A stretch of 64,000 nt of DNA from an uncultured Methanospirillum sp. (GTDB lineage: Archaea > Halobacteriota > Methanomicrobia > Methanomicrobiales > Methanospirillaceae): contig NZ_OY764544.1 of NCBI RefSeq assembly GCF_963668475.1, positions 1,364,001-1,428,000 on the forward strand, in the 5' to 3' direction. This document shows positions 1 to 8,972 of this stretch, piece after piece. Numbering within the stretch: the stretch's first letter is position 1; each line of letters opens with the position of its first letter. A program made the position numbers and the translations under genes. The notes under the pieces were generated by a model. It was not told where the DNA came from, did no database searches, and saw nothing but the letters and a program-made list of their open reading frames with translations.

Positions 1-2
1 AT

Positions 3-488
3 GAGACATGCCCGTCCATGGCTCCGTTCGAGATATACTCAGATAAAAACGTCAGAGTTACCGCAACCCTTGTTGATCATCACCAGGTATTCCCTGCTCT
101 TGCATACCGGTTCGATACAGCAGACGGGTCTATCGTCTTTTCAGGTGATACCGGACCTGATACCAACGGAAACCTGCAGAAACTAGCAGATGGGGCTGAT
201 CTTCTGATTCACGAGGTCATTGACCCGGCATGGATTGACCTGAAGTTCGGTGATCCAAAACCAGGAAGTCAGATGGCAGCACTCAAAGAGCATATGCTCT
301 CCTCCCATACCTCCATTGACAAGGTCGGTTCTGTGGCCGATTCATGCAGGGCCAAAACTCTGGTGCTCAACCATATTGTTCCGGGGAACACCCCGGTCAC
401 GAATCTTGAGAGGGTAGCTGAGAATACATCTGCACACCTCATCATCGGTGAGGATCTCATGCAGATAGGAATCGGCAGATCTGACTGA
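3..488 (+). CDS. MBL-fold metallo-hydrolase, C-terminal part (runs off the window start)
   Basis: The reading frame is open from base 3 and the gene begins before the window, so only about 162 C-terminal residues are visible. The segments FSGDTGPD, LLIHEV and TLVLNHIVPG match the second half of the metallo-beta-lactamase fold (RNase Z/arylsulfatase-like branch). There the Asp of SGDT and the His of LNH are metal ligands and the IHE stretch is typical. An ATG at base 18 is internal to the fold and unlikely to be the start. The substrate cannot be told without the N-terminal HxHxDH motif, which lies outside the window. The downstream decarboxylase starts 164 bases later with no obvious functional link. 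Confidence 0.75.
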   Translation, partial: ETCPSMAPFEIYSDKNVRVTATLVDHHQVFPALAYRFDTADGSIVFSGDTGPDTNGNLQKLADGADLLIHEVIDPAWIDLKFGDPKPGSQMAALKEHMLSSHTSIDKVGSVADSCRAKTLVLNHIVPGNTPVTNLERVAENTSAHLIIGEDLMQIGIGRSD

Positions 489-652
489 TTCCGGAACTGG
501 TCTGATCTTCTGAACTCTCTTTTTGAGGCCAGACCGTAAGTCTCTTACAGCCGATGATTCCAAGAGGGTATGGAATATTAGGCAGATTCCTTTAGATGAG
601 GAATAACCCCGGCGAAGAACCCATTGTTACAAGACCCTGAGAAACCCGGAGC

Positions 653-2155
653 ATGGTAATGGATAAAAGACCCGATGTATTACACGAAGAGACTCTTGAC
701 CCCGAAGACTGGGACTCCATGCGGGCACTCGGTCACCGGATGCTTGACGAGGCTATTGATTATATCAAGAATTCCAGGGACAGGCCGGTATGGCAGCATA
801 CTTCTGCAGATGTGAAGGCACATTTCAGTTCAAAGCCTCCTGCCAGCCCGCAGAATGCTGAAGAGATATACCAGGAGTATCTCACAACTATCCTCCCCCA
901 CCAGCTTGGCAATGTTCATCCGAGATACTGGGGCTGGGTGACCGGATGCGGAACGGTGATGAGTATGTTTGCCGATATGCTGGCATCCGGCACCGATGCG
1001 GTGAGCGGGTCATTCTCCTATCTCAGCAATAATTATGTCGAGATGCAGGTTATTGACTGGTGCAAAGACCTTCTTGGGTTCCCAAAGACAGCAAGCGGCC
1101 TTCTGACAAGCGGATGCTCGGCATCAACCCTGATTGGGCTTGCTGTTGCCAGAAATTCAAAGGCAGGGTTTGATATCAGAGCCAAGGGAATGCAGAGTGC
1201 AGCCGGAAAAATGACTCTCTACTGTTCACAGGAGGCTCATTCATCAATACAGAAGGCTGTTGAACTCCTCGGATTCGGGAACGAGTCTCTCAGGCGGATA
1301 CCGGTAAACGATGCTATGCAGATCGACACTGGGCTTCTGAAAGAGACTATTCAAAGAGACAGGGCTGCCGGGTTTCAGCCCATCTGTATCATTGGTGCTG
1401 CCGGGACGACGAACACAGCTGCCATAGATGATCTCAATACTCTTGCAGATATCTGTCAAGAGGAAGACTGCTGGTTTCATGTTGATGGTGCATTCGGGGC
1501 ATGGGCAGCAATCTCCCCCCAGAGCAGGCATCTTGTCTCCGGGATGGAGAGGGCTGATTCACTTGCATTCGATCTCCATAAGTGGATGTATCTTTCTTAC
1601 CCGATTGCATGTATTCTGATCAGAGATCCAGATGAGCACCGCCGGGCTTTCTCACTCACTCCGACATACCTTGCTCACGGGGAAGGTGACAGGGGGCTTA
1701 CCGGTATCGATGTACCTTGGCTCTCTGACTGCGGGTTTGAACTCTCCCGGGGATTTCATGCTCTCAAAGTATGGATGACACTCAAGGAGCATGGCACTGA
1801 CAGATATGGGAGGCTCATTCAGCAGAACATAGACCAGGCTCATTACCTTGCAGATCTGGTTGGGACAAACCCAAAACTAGAACTGGCAATGCCGGTATCC
1901 CTGAATATTGTCAATTTCAGGTATGTGATACCGGGAACAGGGACTCGCGATCTGAATACCCTGAATAAGGAGATCGAAATAGAACTCCAGGAGCAGGGGA
2001 TTGCTGTCCCATCGACCGTGAGGATTAAAGGAACGAATTACCTTCATGTTGCGATAACCAATCATCGCAGCAGAAGGGAGGACTTTGATCTCCTCATTAA
2101 GGAAGTGATCAGGATTGGGGATGATCTTCTGACTTCGAACGGATCCGAATCCTGA
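653..2155 (+). CDS. PLP-dependent group II decarboxylase (aromatic amino acid/glutamate type)
   Basis: This 500-residue cytosolic protein has the fold-type I group II decarboxylase signature. The PLP lysine lies in DLHKW (about K310), the HVDGAFGAW stretch holds the Asp that contacts the pyridine nitrogen, and SGCSAST is the phosphate-binding loop. The family decarboxylates aromatic L-amino acids, glutamate or related substrates. It is much longer than the roughly 380-residue MfnA tyrosine/aspartate decarboxylase of methanogens and resembles bacterial aromatic-L-amino-acid decarboxylases, so it may have been acquired. Start: ATG 653 with a second in-frame ATG at 659; either is possible. The gene stands alone between the MBL protein and a convergent solute-binding protein. 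The substrate is unresolved. Confidence 0.85.
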   Translation: MVMDKRPDVLHEETLDPEDWDSMRALGHRMLDEAIDYIKNSRDRPVWQHTSADVKAHFSSKPPASPQNAEEIYQEYLTTILPHQLGNVHPRYWGWVTGCGTVMSMFADMLASGTDAVSGSFSYLSNNYVEMQVIDWCKDLLGFPKTASGLLTSGCSASTLIGLAVARNSKAGFDIRAKGMQSAAGKMTLYCSQEAHSSIQKAVELLGFGNESLRRIPVNDAMQIDTGLLKETIQRDRAAGFQPICIIGAAGTTNTAAIDDLNTLADICQEEDCWFHVDGAFGAWAAISPQSRHLVSGMERADSLAFDLHKWMYLSYPIACILIRDPDEHRRAFSLTPTYLAHGEGDRGLTGIDVPWLSDCGFELSRGFHALKVWMTLKEHGTDRYGRLIQQNIDQAHYLADLVGTNPKLELAMPVSLNIVNFRYVIPGTGTRDLNTLNKEIEIELQEQGIAVPSTVRIKGTNYLHVAITNHRSRREDFDLLIKEVIRIGDDLLTSNGSES

Positions 2156-2197
2156 TTTACATAAAGACGAAAAAAGACGATGGTGAAGGGATCTCGA

Positions 2198-3037
2198 TCA
2201 AGTCTGGCCTGAACTGACAGGTTCAGGATGGACATATCTGCTCATGATTGCATCGTACCTGCTTACCCCTGTCTCGTTCTTCTGCTGCTTCAGGTCATCA
2301 AGGGCTCTCTGGTATGAACTGACCGTGGCATCGGAGATATCCTTACTGAAGGCAAAGTAGATTCCAACCTCTTCAAGCGGGTACACTACCGTAAATGAGT
2401 CATCATTTCCGGTAATCTCCCCGATATAATACAGTCCGGTTATTTCAGGGTAGGCCCAGAGGTCTATCTTCTTCTCTTCTGTCATCGAGATCAGGTCTGA
2501 AACATTTTTTGCATTTACGAACTGACTATCCTTCACTCCATCAGCGAGAAGCTGAGAGAGAGAAGCATCTCCTGTGATTACTCCAATTTTTTGATCCTTC
2601 AGATCATCGGGTGTATTAATTGTGATTTTTGATCCATGCGGAGCAAAGAGAACATAGCGTTCAGTTGATATCGGTCCGACCCACTTGAACAGATCTTCCC
2701 GTTCAGAAATACGTGCTGTTGAGAAGATCACCGTATGAGTTCCATTACGTGCAGCCTTGTATCCCTCTTCCCAAGGGACTATGTGTACCTGATCCCGTGA
2801 AATATTGGTGCCTGTCTTTGCACTGATCTCATCAAGAATATCAATAGTAAACCCTTTCACGGTCCCATTTTCGAGGTAATTATAGGGAGGTAGTGGCTCG
2901 GAATATAACGTCAGGTTCTCCTGGTGTTCTGCTGGCAGTACGGAGGATGTATTCTCTGCCAGGACTCCGGGGAAAAGCAGAATTCCTGCAAGAACAACCA
3001 CAAGGACAAGACATTCACATGGTAGGTCAGGAGACAT
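2198..3037 (-). CDS. Secreted amino-acid-type solute-binding protein (SBP family 3)
   Basis: A 279-residue protein with an N-terminal hydrophobic segment (about residues 8-27, ending near VLAEN) that should act as a signal peptide or membrane anchor. The mature part has the SBP_bac_3 layout: LPPYNYLENGTVKGFTIDIL near residue 50, then VIFSTARISERE, and QKIGVITGDAS in the second lobe. Such proteins bind amino acids or small organic acids outside the cell and normally pass them to an ABC permease, but no permease or ATPase is adjacent. It could therefore be an orphan receptor or serve a transporter elsewhere. It converges with the decarboxylase, 42 bases apart. Confidence 0.8.
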   Translation of the reverse strand: MSPDLPCECLVLVVVLAGILLFPGVLAENTSSVLPAEHQENLTLYSEPLPPYNYLENGTVKGFTIDILDEISAKTGTNISRDQVHIVPWEEGYKAARNGTHTVIFSTARISEREDLFKWVGPISTERYVLFAPHGSKITINTPDDLKDQKIGVITGDASLSQLLADGVKDSQFVNAKNVSDLISMTEEKKIDLWAYPEITGLYYIGEITGNDDSFTVVYPLEEVGIYFAFSKDISDATVSSYQRALDDLKQQKNETGVSRYDAIMSRYVHPEPVSSGQT

Positions 3038-3968
3038 GAGAGGAGATTATGTATGAAAGTATAAAAGAGGATTCAACTTTAATCCTCTTTTATTCACAAG
3101 AGAATGTTCTGACAGGTTGGTGAACAGGGATTGTACTAATCTATGCGAACGATTCACATCAAGTCACCTGAATGCTTGGTCCCCGGTATGAATAATCTCT
3201 TCAGAGAGGTCTGCCATCGACCTGATGGCAATACTATGTACAGTGACCAGGACTGGAATCATCAATGAGTGAGCATTCGCTACTCCATACAGACAGATTC
3301 CTGGCATGAGGGTCAACGGCGATATTATCCGGATTTGGCAGAACTCGAAATTGTTATATATATCACCCGGGTGGTTTTCGTGGTGATTACAGGTGGGTGA
3401 TTCTTCCGTGAACATTCTATTTAAGCAGAATATCTGCAGACACTGAAGATCCTGATGCGGCACGCAAGGTCATTATAGATCCGGGCGCATGAAATCCAAC
3501 ACAAATGAGGGGAAATTTACCTCCTGAATTTTAATTCAAAGACAATTATTCCACGCATAAGAAAAAAAAGCCAGGATTACCACTTATTTGAGATCCGCGA
3601 TTTTATAAATTCCATAATTCAGGCAGCAAACAGCCAGATCCGCCAAATTTCGACAAATATTTAATTTTTAGAGAAAATTATACCGTGCGCACCAATTAAC
3701 AGTGAGAACTGATGGTAAAATTAAGATTAAACAACATTCAATGGATTTTTTCATTTGTGTGAAAAGATAAATGATAATGAACGATCATGATAGATACATT
3801 CAAGTGTGTAAATAATATTGATCATTTCAACATGGAGATCAAAAGATATCGATTTACATTCGCTCCAAATAATCGGCGGAAAACGCGATTTAATTCAATA
3901 CATTTATCTATATTTTCCTACAACCTTTGTGCAGTCGATTTTCAATCGATCAGGCTGGTGCGTAAGAT
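3038..3968. other. AT-rich intergenic region, divergent promoters
   Basis: About 930 bases with no convincing gene. A 99-codon minus-strand frame at 3164-3463 has no recognisable motif and was not accepted. The right end should carry the promoter of the fwdG-hdr operon: a TATA-like run (TTTATCTATATTTT) lies near 3903-3916, about 55 bases before the fwdG start. A possible hairpin (TCACCC/GGGTGA) lies at about 3363-3400. Confidence 0.5.
3935..3949. promoter_or_regulatory. Dyad TCGATT-TTC-AATCGA upstream of fwdG
   Basis: A perfect 6-bp inverted repeat with a 3-base spacer lies between the TATA-like sequence and the ATG of fwdG at 3969. Its position, 19 bases before the start, suits an operator or a small leader hairpin. 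No regulator can be named from the sequence. Confidence 0.3.
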
Positions 3969-4235
3969 ATGGCATTTGCAGTACATGTGAACATGGAGCG
4001 ATGTACCGGCTGCAACAATTGTGTGGTAGCATGCCCGGTCAATGCGCTGGAGCTCAACACGATCTCCCCATCTGAAGCCTCTACGACCGATAAGATTTAC
4101 AAGGTCGTAAACGGTGATGCAGTGATTCTTGATATTAATCACGAACTCTGCGCCGGATGTGGGATTTGCGTTGATGCATGCCCGTACGATGTGATTCAGC
4201 TGTCGGGACTTCCGCCTGAGAAGGCATTCGCCTGA
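3969..4235 (+). CDS. fwdG: Formylmethanofuran dehydrogenase ferredoxin subunit G
   Basis: An 88-residue two-cluster ferredoxin. CTGCNNCVVACPVNAL (about residues 12-27) and CAGCGICVDACPYDVI (about 61-76) are complete 4Fe-4S motifs. Size and context, directly before the polyferredoxin FwdF, match FwdG, which passes electrons between the polyferredoxin and the catalytic FwdB/FmdB subunit for CO2 reduction to formylmethanofuran. It is the first gene of a six-gene plus-strand unit (fwdG, fwdF, hdrC, hdrB, hdrA, flpD). It could in principle be called a generic 2[4Fe-4S] ferredoxin; the neighbourhood favours FwdG. Confidence 0.85.
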   Translation: MAFAVHVNMERCTGCNNCVVACPVNALELNTISPSEASTTDKIYKVVNGDAVILDINHELCAGCGICVDACPYDVIQLSGLPPEKAFA

Positions 4236-4294
4236 GGCAGTCCAGGGTATATTAATTTCCGAACCGAAATCGTGAACACTTACGAGGTATCTTA

Positions 4295-5461
4295 ATGTCA
4301 ACACTGTTTCCGAAGTACTCGAAGTCCTATGATGGCTCCCGGGTTATCATGGAGCAGCGGCTTCTTCAACAGGTCAACAACCTCATCCTCGACAATGATA
4401 TCTGCACGGGTTGCGGAATCTGTCGTGAAGTTTGTCCTGAAGAAGCAATAGCTGTTGGAGCTGTGGGAGGGGTCCAGCGTGGTCTGGTCTGTGATGCAGC
4501 AAGCGTCCACATTGATGAGACAAAATGCTCATACTGTGGTGTCTGTGTCATCATGTGCCCCTTCACATCGCTCACCCTGAAGATCAATGGAGAAGAGCGA
4601 CTCCCAATTCTTGAGAAAGAGGGATTCCCAACCTATGATAAGGGCACATCCATCGATGATGAGAAGTGTGTCCGATGCAACATCTGTCAGGATGTCTGCC
4701 CACGTGATGCAATCGACCGCGATGTCCCACTCTTTGAAGGTCAGGACTGTGAAGGTCTTGCCAAGGGTCAGGGAGTCAATTTAAAGATTGACTTTGTGGT
4801 GGACACTGAGAAGTGTACCAAGTGTGGTATCTGCGGTAACCTCTGTCAGGCATTAACCGTTGAGCACAAACCCTACACTCCTGAAGTTGGAAAGGTTGAA
4901 GGCCAGGTTCTCTGGGACAATGACTACTGTGACGGATGTAATGTCTGTGCAGAAGCATGTCCAAACGATGCCATCAAAGTAACCCGGGAGATGTCAGGCA
5001 AGGTAAACCTTGGAAAGGTCAGCATCATCGATGATGACTGTTGCACCTGCCGCTGGTGTGCCATCAACTGCCCGACCGAAGCCATCACCGTCAATAAGAT
5101 CTTTGAGGGAGAGATCACGTTCCATCCCGAAAAGTGTCCGGGTGGCTGCTCAACCTGTGTCGATGTCTGCCCAGCAAATGCTATTTATATGCCTACCCCG
5201 CTTCCTGCAAAGGAGATGCATGGTAAGATCGAGGCAAACATCGCAGTCAACAAGGACTTTTGTATCCTCTGTGGTGCCTGTGTAAACGCCTGTCCAGGTG
5301 AGGATATCATCTACCTCAGACGTGACTCAGTCAGAATCAAGGGCAAAGAAACTGACCTGTTCCAGAAGATCAAGGCCAAACTCTGCACTGCCAGAACCTC
5401 CATGGTCCGGGAGAAGGCATCTGGTGCAGGCTCGGTCGAACTGAAGGCGGTCGGCCAGTAA
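4295..5461 (+). CDS. fwdF: Formylmethanofuran dehydrogenase polyferredoxin subunit F
   Basis: A 388-residue polyferredoxin with eight 4Fe-4S cluster motifs in tandem, including CTGCGICREVC, CSYCGVCVIMC, CVRCNICQDVC, CTKCGICGNLC, CDGCNVCAEAC, CCTCRWCAINC, CPGGCSTCVDVC and CILCGACVNAC. FwdF acts as an electron wire between the Fwd/Fmd catalytic module and Hdr. The seventh motif has an extra residue (CPGGCSTC), giving unusual spacing. Start ATG 4295 is preceded by GAGGTAT. Co-transcription with hdrCBA-flpD fits the known Hdr-Fwd/Fmd complexes of methanogens, in which FwdF bridges the two enzymes. The DBAC catalytic subunits lie in two other operons of this window. Confidence 0.92.
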   Translation: MSTLFPKYSKSYDGSRVIMEQRLLQQVNNLILDNDICTGCGICREVCPEEAIAVGAVGGVQRGLVCDAASVHIDETKCSYCGVCVIMCPFTSLTLKINGEERLPILEKEGFPTYDKGTSIDDEKCVRCNICQDVCPRDAIDRDVPLFEGQDCEGLAKGQGVNLKIDFVVDTEKCTKCGICGNLCQALTVEHKPYTPEVGKVEGQVLWDNDYCDGCNVCAEACPNDAIKVTREMSGKVNLGKVSIIDDDCCTCRWCAINCPTEAITVNKIFEGEITFHPEKCPGGCSTCVDVCPANAIYMPTPLPAKEMHGKIEANIAVNKDFCILCGACVNACPGEDIIYLRRDSVRIKGKETDLFQKIKAKLCTARTSMVREKASGAGSVELKAVGQ

Positions 5462-5473
5462 AAGAGGATAGAT

Positions 5474-6049
5474 ATGGCTGCAAAAAGTTACGACAACCCT
5501 GAACTGAACAAAAAACTTGCTGACACACGATATCATAACAGTCAGTCAAATCCTGAGTTCACAAAGGACGTTCTAAAAACAAGCCGCACCATCGCTAACA
5601 TGTGTTACCAGTGCGGTACCTGTACCGGGTCATGTCCGTCTGCACCCCGCAGCACATACAGGATTCGCCTGTTCATGCGCCGGAATGTGCTCGGGCTTGA
5701 GAACGAAGCATTAATGGACCCGGATCTCTGGCTCTGCACCACCTGTTATTCATGCACTGACCGGTGCCCACGTGACATTGCTCCAACCGATGTCATCATG
5801 GCAATGCGGAATCTTGCATTCAAGAAGGACATTGTTCCACGCAACTTCCTCCAGACCGTCCAGTTGATCTACAACTCCGGTCACGGTGTTCCGAATAACG
5901 ATGTCAACCGGGCAGCCAGAAAGAGGCTTGGCCTGACCGCTGACCCACCAACAACCCACATGTACCCCGAATATATCAAGGGTATCCAGAAGATCCTGGA
6001 CCACTACGGACTGAAAGAGAACGCTGACCGTATCCTCAAGGGGGACTAA
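5474..6049 (+). CDS. hdrC: CoB-CoM heterodisulfide reductase subunit C
   Basis: A 191-residue iron-sulfur subunit with two 4Fe-4S motifs: CYQCGTCTGSCP near residue 43 and CTTCYSCTDRCP near residue 88. HdrC relays electrons from HdrA to the catalytic HdrB that reduces CoM-S-S-CoB in the cytosol. The length matches soluble HdrC. It begins 12 bases after fwdF with a GAGGA ribosome site, and the GTG start of hdrB follows its stop by two bases, so hdrC and hdrB are tightly linked. Confidence 0.95.
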   Translation: MAAKSYDNPELNKKLADTRYHNSQSNPEFTKDVLKTSRTIANMCYQCGTCTGSCPSAPRSTYRIRLFMRRNVLGLENEALMDPDLWLCTTCYSCTDRCPRDIAPTDVIMAMRNLAFKKDIVPRNFLQTVQLIYNSGHGVPNNDVNRAARKRLGLTADPPTTHMYPEYIKGIQKILDHYGLKENADRILKGD

Positions 6050-6051
6050 AC

Positions 6052-6942
6052 GTGCACGAATACGCTTTGTTCCTTGGATGTATTGCACCAAACCGGTACC
6101 CCGGCTGTGAAGCATCCGCAATAAAGACCAGTGAAAAGGTCGGCATCAAACTTCTGCCCCTTGAGGGAGCCAGCTGCTGTCCGGCACCAGGTGCATTCGG
6201 TTCCATCGATCTGACTGTCTGGTACGCCATGGCAGCACGGAACCTTGTCCTTGCCGAACAGATGAAGAAGGACATTGCACTCGTGTGCAACGGATGTTAC
6301 AAGTCCATCTGGGAAGTAAACCACATCCTCAAGCACGACGAGGAACTCAGAAACAAGGTCAACGAGGTTCTGAAAGAGATCGACATGGAATACAAAGGAA
6401 CCATCGATGTATTCCACCTTGCCGAGCTCTACTACGACCCCAAGATCTGTGGTGTTCAGAAGATTCGTGACTCTGTCACAACGCCGATGACCGGAGCCAA
6501 GGTTGCTTGTCACTACGGCTGCCACCTCATGAAGCCACAGAAGGATCGTCACTTTGGTGACACCGAAAACCCAATGTGGTTCGAAGAACTTGTAGCAGCA
6601 GTAGGTGCAGAGCCTGTCCAGTACCGCAATAAGATGCAGTGCTGTGGTGCCGGTGGCGGTGTCCGTGGATACGACATTGTCCATGCACTCGATATCACCA
6701 ACGAGAAACTGATCAACATCTCCGAGGTCGGTGCCGATGCAATCACAGAACTCTGTCCATTCTGTCAGCTCCAGTTTGACCGTGGTCAGATCGAGATCAA
6801 AGAGAAGTTCGGCGATGTGTACAACATTCCTGTTCTCCACTTCAATGAACTGCTCGGACTTGCACAGGGTATGAGCCCACAGGACCTTGCCCTTGATCTG
6901 CACGCAATCGACTGTGCTCCATTCCTGGAGAAGGTGCTGTAA
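6052..6942 (+). CDS. hdrB: CoB-CoM heterodisulfide reductase subunit B
   Basis: A 296-residue catalytic subunit with both cysteine-rich CCG domains: CCPAPGAFGS followed by CNGCYKS in the first, and CHYGCH, CCGAGGG and CPFCQ in the second. In known HdrB these bind two non-cubane [4Fe-4S] clusters that split the heterodisulfide. The start is GTG at 6052; no ATG gives a full N-terminus. It sits two bases after hdrC and 12 bases before hdrA. Nothing is missing relative to the family. Confidence 0.95.
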   Translation: MHEYALFLGCIAPNRYPGCEASAIKTSEKVGIKLLPLEGASCCPAPGAFGSIDLTVWYAMAARNLVLAEQMKKDIALVCNGCYKSIWEVNHILKHDEELRNKVNEVLKEIDMEYKGTIDVFHLAELYYDPKICGVQKIRDSVTTPMTGAKVACHYGCHLMKPQKDRHFGDTENPMWFEELVAAVGAEPVQYRNKMQCCGAGGGVRGYDIVHALDITNEKLINISEVGADAITELCPFCQLQFDRGQIEIKEKFGDVYNIPVLHFNELLGLAQGMSPQDLALDLHAIDCAPFLEKVL

Positions 6943-6954
6943 GGAGGCAATGAC

Positions 6955-8970
6955 ATGGCAGAAAATACAGAAGCAAAAATAGGTGTCTTCGTATGTCACT
7001 GTGGAACCAACATTGCCGGTTCCCTTGATGTTAAGGATGTAGCAGAATACGCCAAGACACTTCCCAATGTCGCTTACGCTGCCGAATACCAGTACATGTG
7101 CTCCACTCCTGGTCAGACAATGATTAAGGAGGCAATTGAGAAGTACAACCTTACCGGTATTGTAGTAGCAGCATGCTCTCCGCGTCTTCACGAACCAACG
7201 TTCAGGATTGCAACCAAGGAAGGTGGCCTGAACATGTTCCGCTTTGAGATGGCAAACATCCGTGAGCAGAACTCCTGGGTTCACATGCACGGAATGCATG
7301 ATGAGGCAACCGCAAAGGCAAAAGACCAGGTCAGGATGGCAGTAGCCAAGGCAATATACCTCGAAGACCTTGTTCCAAAGGCAGTTCCTGTCGAAAAGGC
7401 AGCAATGGTCGTTGGTGGTGGTGTCGGTGGTATCCAGGCAGCACTGGACCTTGCAAGCGCCGGTATCACAACCTACCTGGTAGAGAAGGCTCCGAGCATT
7501 GGTGGCCGCATGTCCCAGCTCGACAAGACCTTCCCGACCCTCGACTGTTCACAATGTATTCTTGCACCAAAGATGGTGGATGCAGGACGTCACCCGAACA
7601 TCGTTCTCCTCTCCTACCATGAAGTCGAAGAGGTGGAAGGGTACATCGGTAACTTCGAAGTAACCCTCCGCAAGAAGGCCCGTGGTGTTATGAACCCTGT
7701 AGAGGCGGCAGCCAAGGGTATCGTCGGAGGCGGATGCAATGGTTGTGGAGACTGCACGGGTGTCTGTCCGGTCATCAAGCCAAATGCATTCGAGTTCGGC
7801 ATGGCTCCCCGCAAAGCCATCTACATCAACCACGCCCAGGTAGTGCCATTGATCTACACCGTAGACTTTGAGGCATGTGTCAAGTGTGGTCTGTGTGTTG
7901 AGGCCTGTGGTACCAAGAAAGCCATCGACCTTGAGATGGTTGACGAGTTCCCCAAGTATAAGGTTGGAACTGTTATCCTGGCAACCGGATACGACTACAT
8001 CCCAATCGAAGAGAAGAGAGAATGGGGATACAAGCGGCATGAAAATGTTATCCATTCCCTTGAGTTCGAGCGACTTATCTGTGCATCAGGTCCAACCGGT
8101 GGTCACCTCGTCCGCCCAAGCGATGGAGTAACCCCGAAAGCAGTCGGGTTTGTTCTTTGTGCAGGGTCACGTGACAACACTGGTGGCTCCAGCAAAGCAT
8201 ACTGTTCACGGTTCTGTTGCATGTACTCGCTCAAGCACGCCCACCAGATCATGGAAAAGATCGAGGGCTGCAAGGCATACATCTTCTACATGGACATCAG
8301 ATCCTTCGGTAAGGCATACGAGGAGTTCTACTATCGTATCCAGAACGAAGGAGCCAAGTTCATCCGTGGCCGTGTTGCAAACATCCTCGAAGATCCTGAT
8401 ACCAAGAATCTGCACGTCTTTGCTGAAGACACGCTCCTTGGCCGTCCGGTTGACATCGAATGTGACCTGGTTGTTCTCGCAGCAGCAGTTCAGCCAATCG
8501 ACGGTGCAAATGTCCTCAGAAAGAAGTTCGGTGTATCAGCCTCTGCAGATGGCTGGATGCTTGAAGCTCACCCGAAACTGAACCCCTGTGGAACAACTAC
8601 CGCCGGTGTATTCCTCGCTGGTGTCTGTCAGGGACCAAAGGATATTCCAGACACAGTAGCACAGGCAGAAGGTGCAGCATCAGCAGCATCTATTCCGATC
8701 CACATCGGACATGTAGAGCTTGAACCATACTTTGCCCAGTGTATGCAGGATATCTGTGCCGGCTGTGGTATGTGCATTAAGCTCTGCCCGTACAGTGCAC
8801 TTGATCTGGTGGAGAAAGACGGACGGACTGTCATGCAGGTTACCGAAGCAAAGTGTAAAGGCTGTGGTACCTGTGGTGGATTCTGTCCAGGTGGTGCAAT
8901 TAGAATGCAGCACTTTACAACCCCGCAGATCGTTGCACAGATTGACGCCTACCTCCTTGGAGGGGAGTAA
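6955..8970 (+). CDS. hdrA: CoB-CoM heterodisulfide reductase subunit A (FAD, electron-bifurcating)
   Basis: A 671-residue flavoprotein. The N-terminal domain carries CHCGTN and ACSPRLHE, then an FAD-binding GGGVGGIQAALDLA (about residue 148), a ferredoxin insert with CNGCGDCTGVC and CVKCGLCVEAC, and a C-terminal pair CAGCGMCIKLC and CKGCGTCGGFC. HdrA bifurcates electrons from H2 or formate to ferredoxin and the heterodisulfide. The start ATG 6955 is preceded by GGAGG. No in-frame TGA codons are present, so this copy is not a selenoprotein. flpD follows two bases after the stop. Confidence 0.96.
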   Translation: MAENTEAKIGVFVCHCGTNIAGSLDVKDVAEYAKTLPNVAYAAEYQYMCSTPGQTMIKEAIEKYNLTGIVVAACSPRLHEPTFRIATKEGGLNMFRFEMANIREQNSWVHMHGMHDEATAKAKDQVRMAVAKAIYLEDLVPKAVPVEKAAMVVGGGVGGIQAALDLASAGITTYLVEKAPSIGGRMSQLDKTFPTLDCSQCILAPKMVDAGRHPNIVLLSYHEVEEVEGYIGNFEVTLRKKARGVMNPVEAAAKGIVGGGCNGCGDCTGVCPVIKPNAFEFGMAPRKAIYINHAQVVPLIYTVDFEACVKCGLCVEACGTKKAIDLEMVDEFPKYKVGTVILATGYDYIPIEEKREWGYKRHENVIHSLEFERLICASGPTGGHLVRPSDGVTPKAVGFVLCAGSRDNTGGSSKAYCSRFCCMYSLKHAHQIMEKIEGCKAYIFYMDIRSFGKAYEEFYYRIQNEGAKFIRGRVANILEDPDTKNLHVFAEDTLLGRPVDIECDLVVLAAAVQPIDGANVLRKKFGVSASADGWMLEAHPKLNPCGTTTAGVFLAGVCQGPKDIPDTVAQAEGAASAASIPIHIGHVELEPYFAQCMQDICAGCGMCIKLCPYSALDLVEKDGRTVMQVTEAKCKGCGTCGGFCPGGAIRMQHFTTPQIVAQIDAYLLGGE

Positions 8971-8972
8971 CT

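Noticed and set aside
3164..3463. A 99-codon minus-strand frame in the fwdG upstream region
   Set aside because: No domain, unusual composition, no ribosome site; AT-rich intergenic sequence explains it.
6046..7299. A 417-codon minus-strand frame
   Set aside because: It lies opposite hdrB/hdrA, whose motifs are unmistakable, and has no recognisable domain; it arises from the codon bias of the real genes.
6955..8970. Selenocysteine (in-frame TGA) in hdrA or in the fmdB copies
   Set aside because: All three frames are uninterrupted and carry cysteine at the expected positions.
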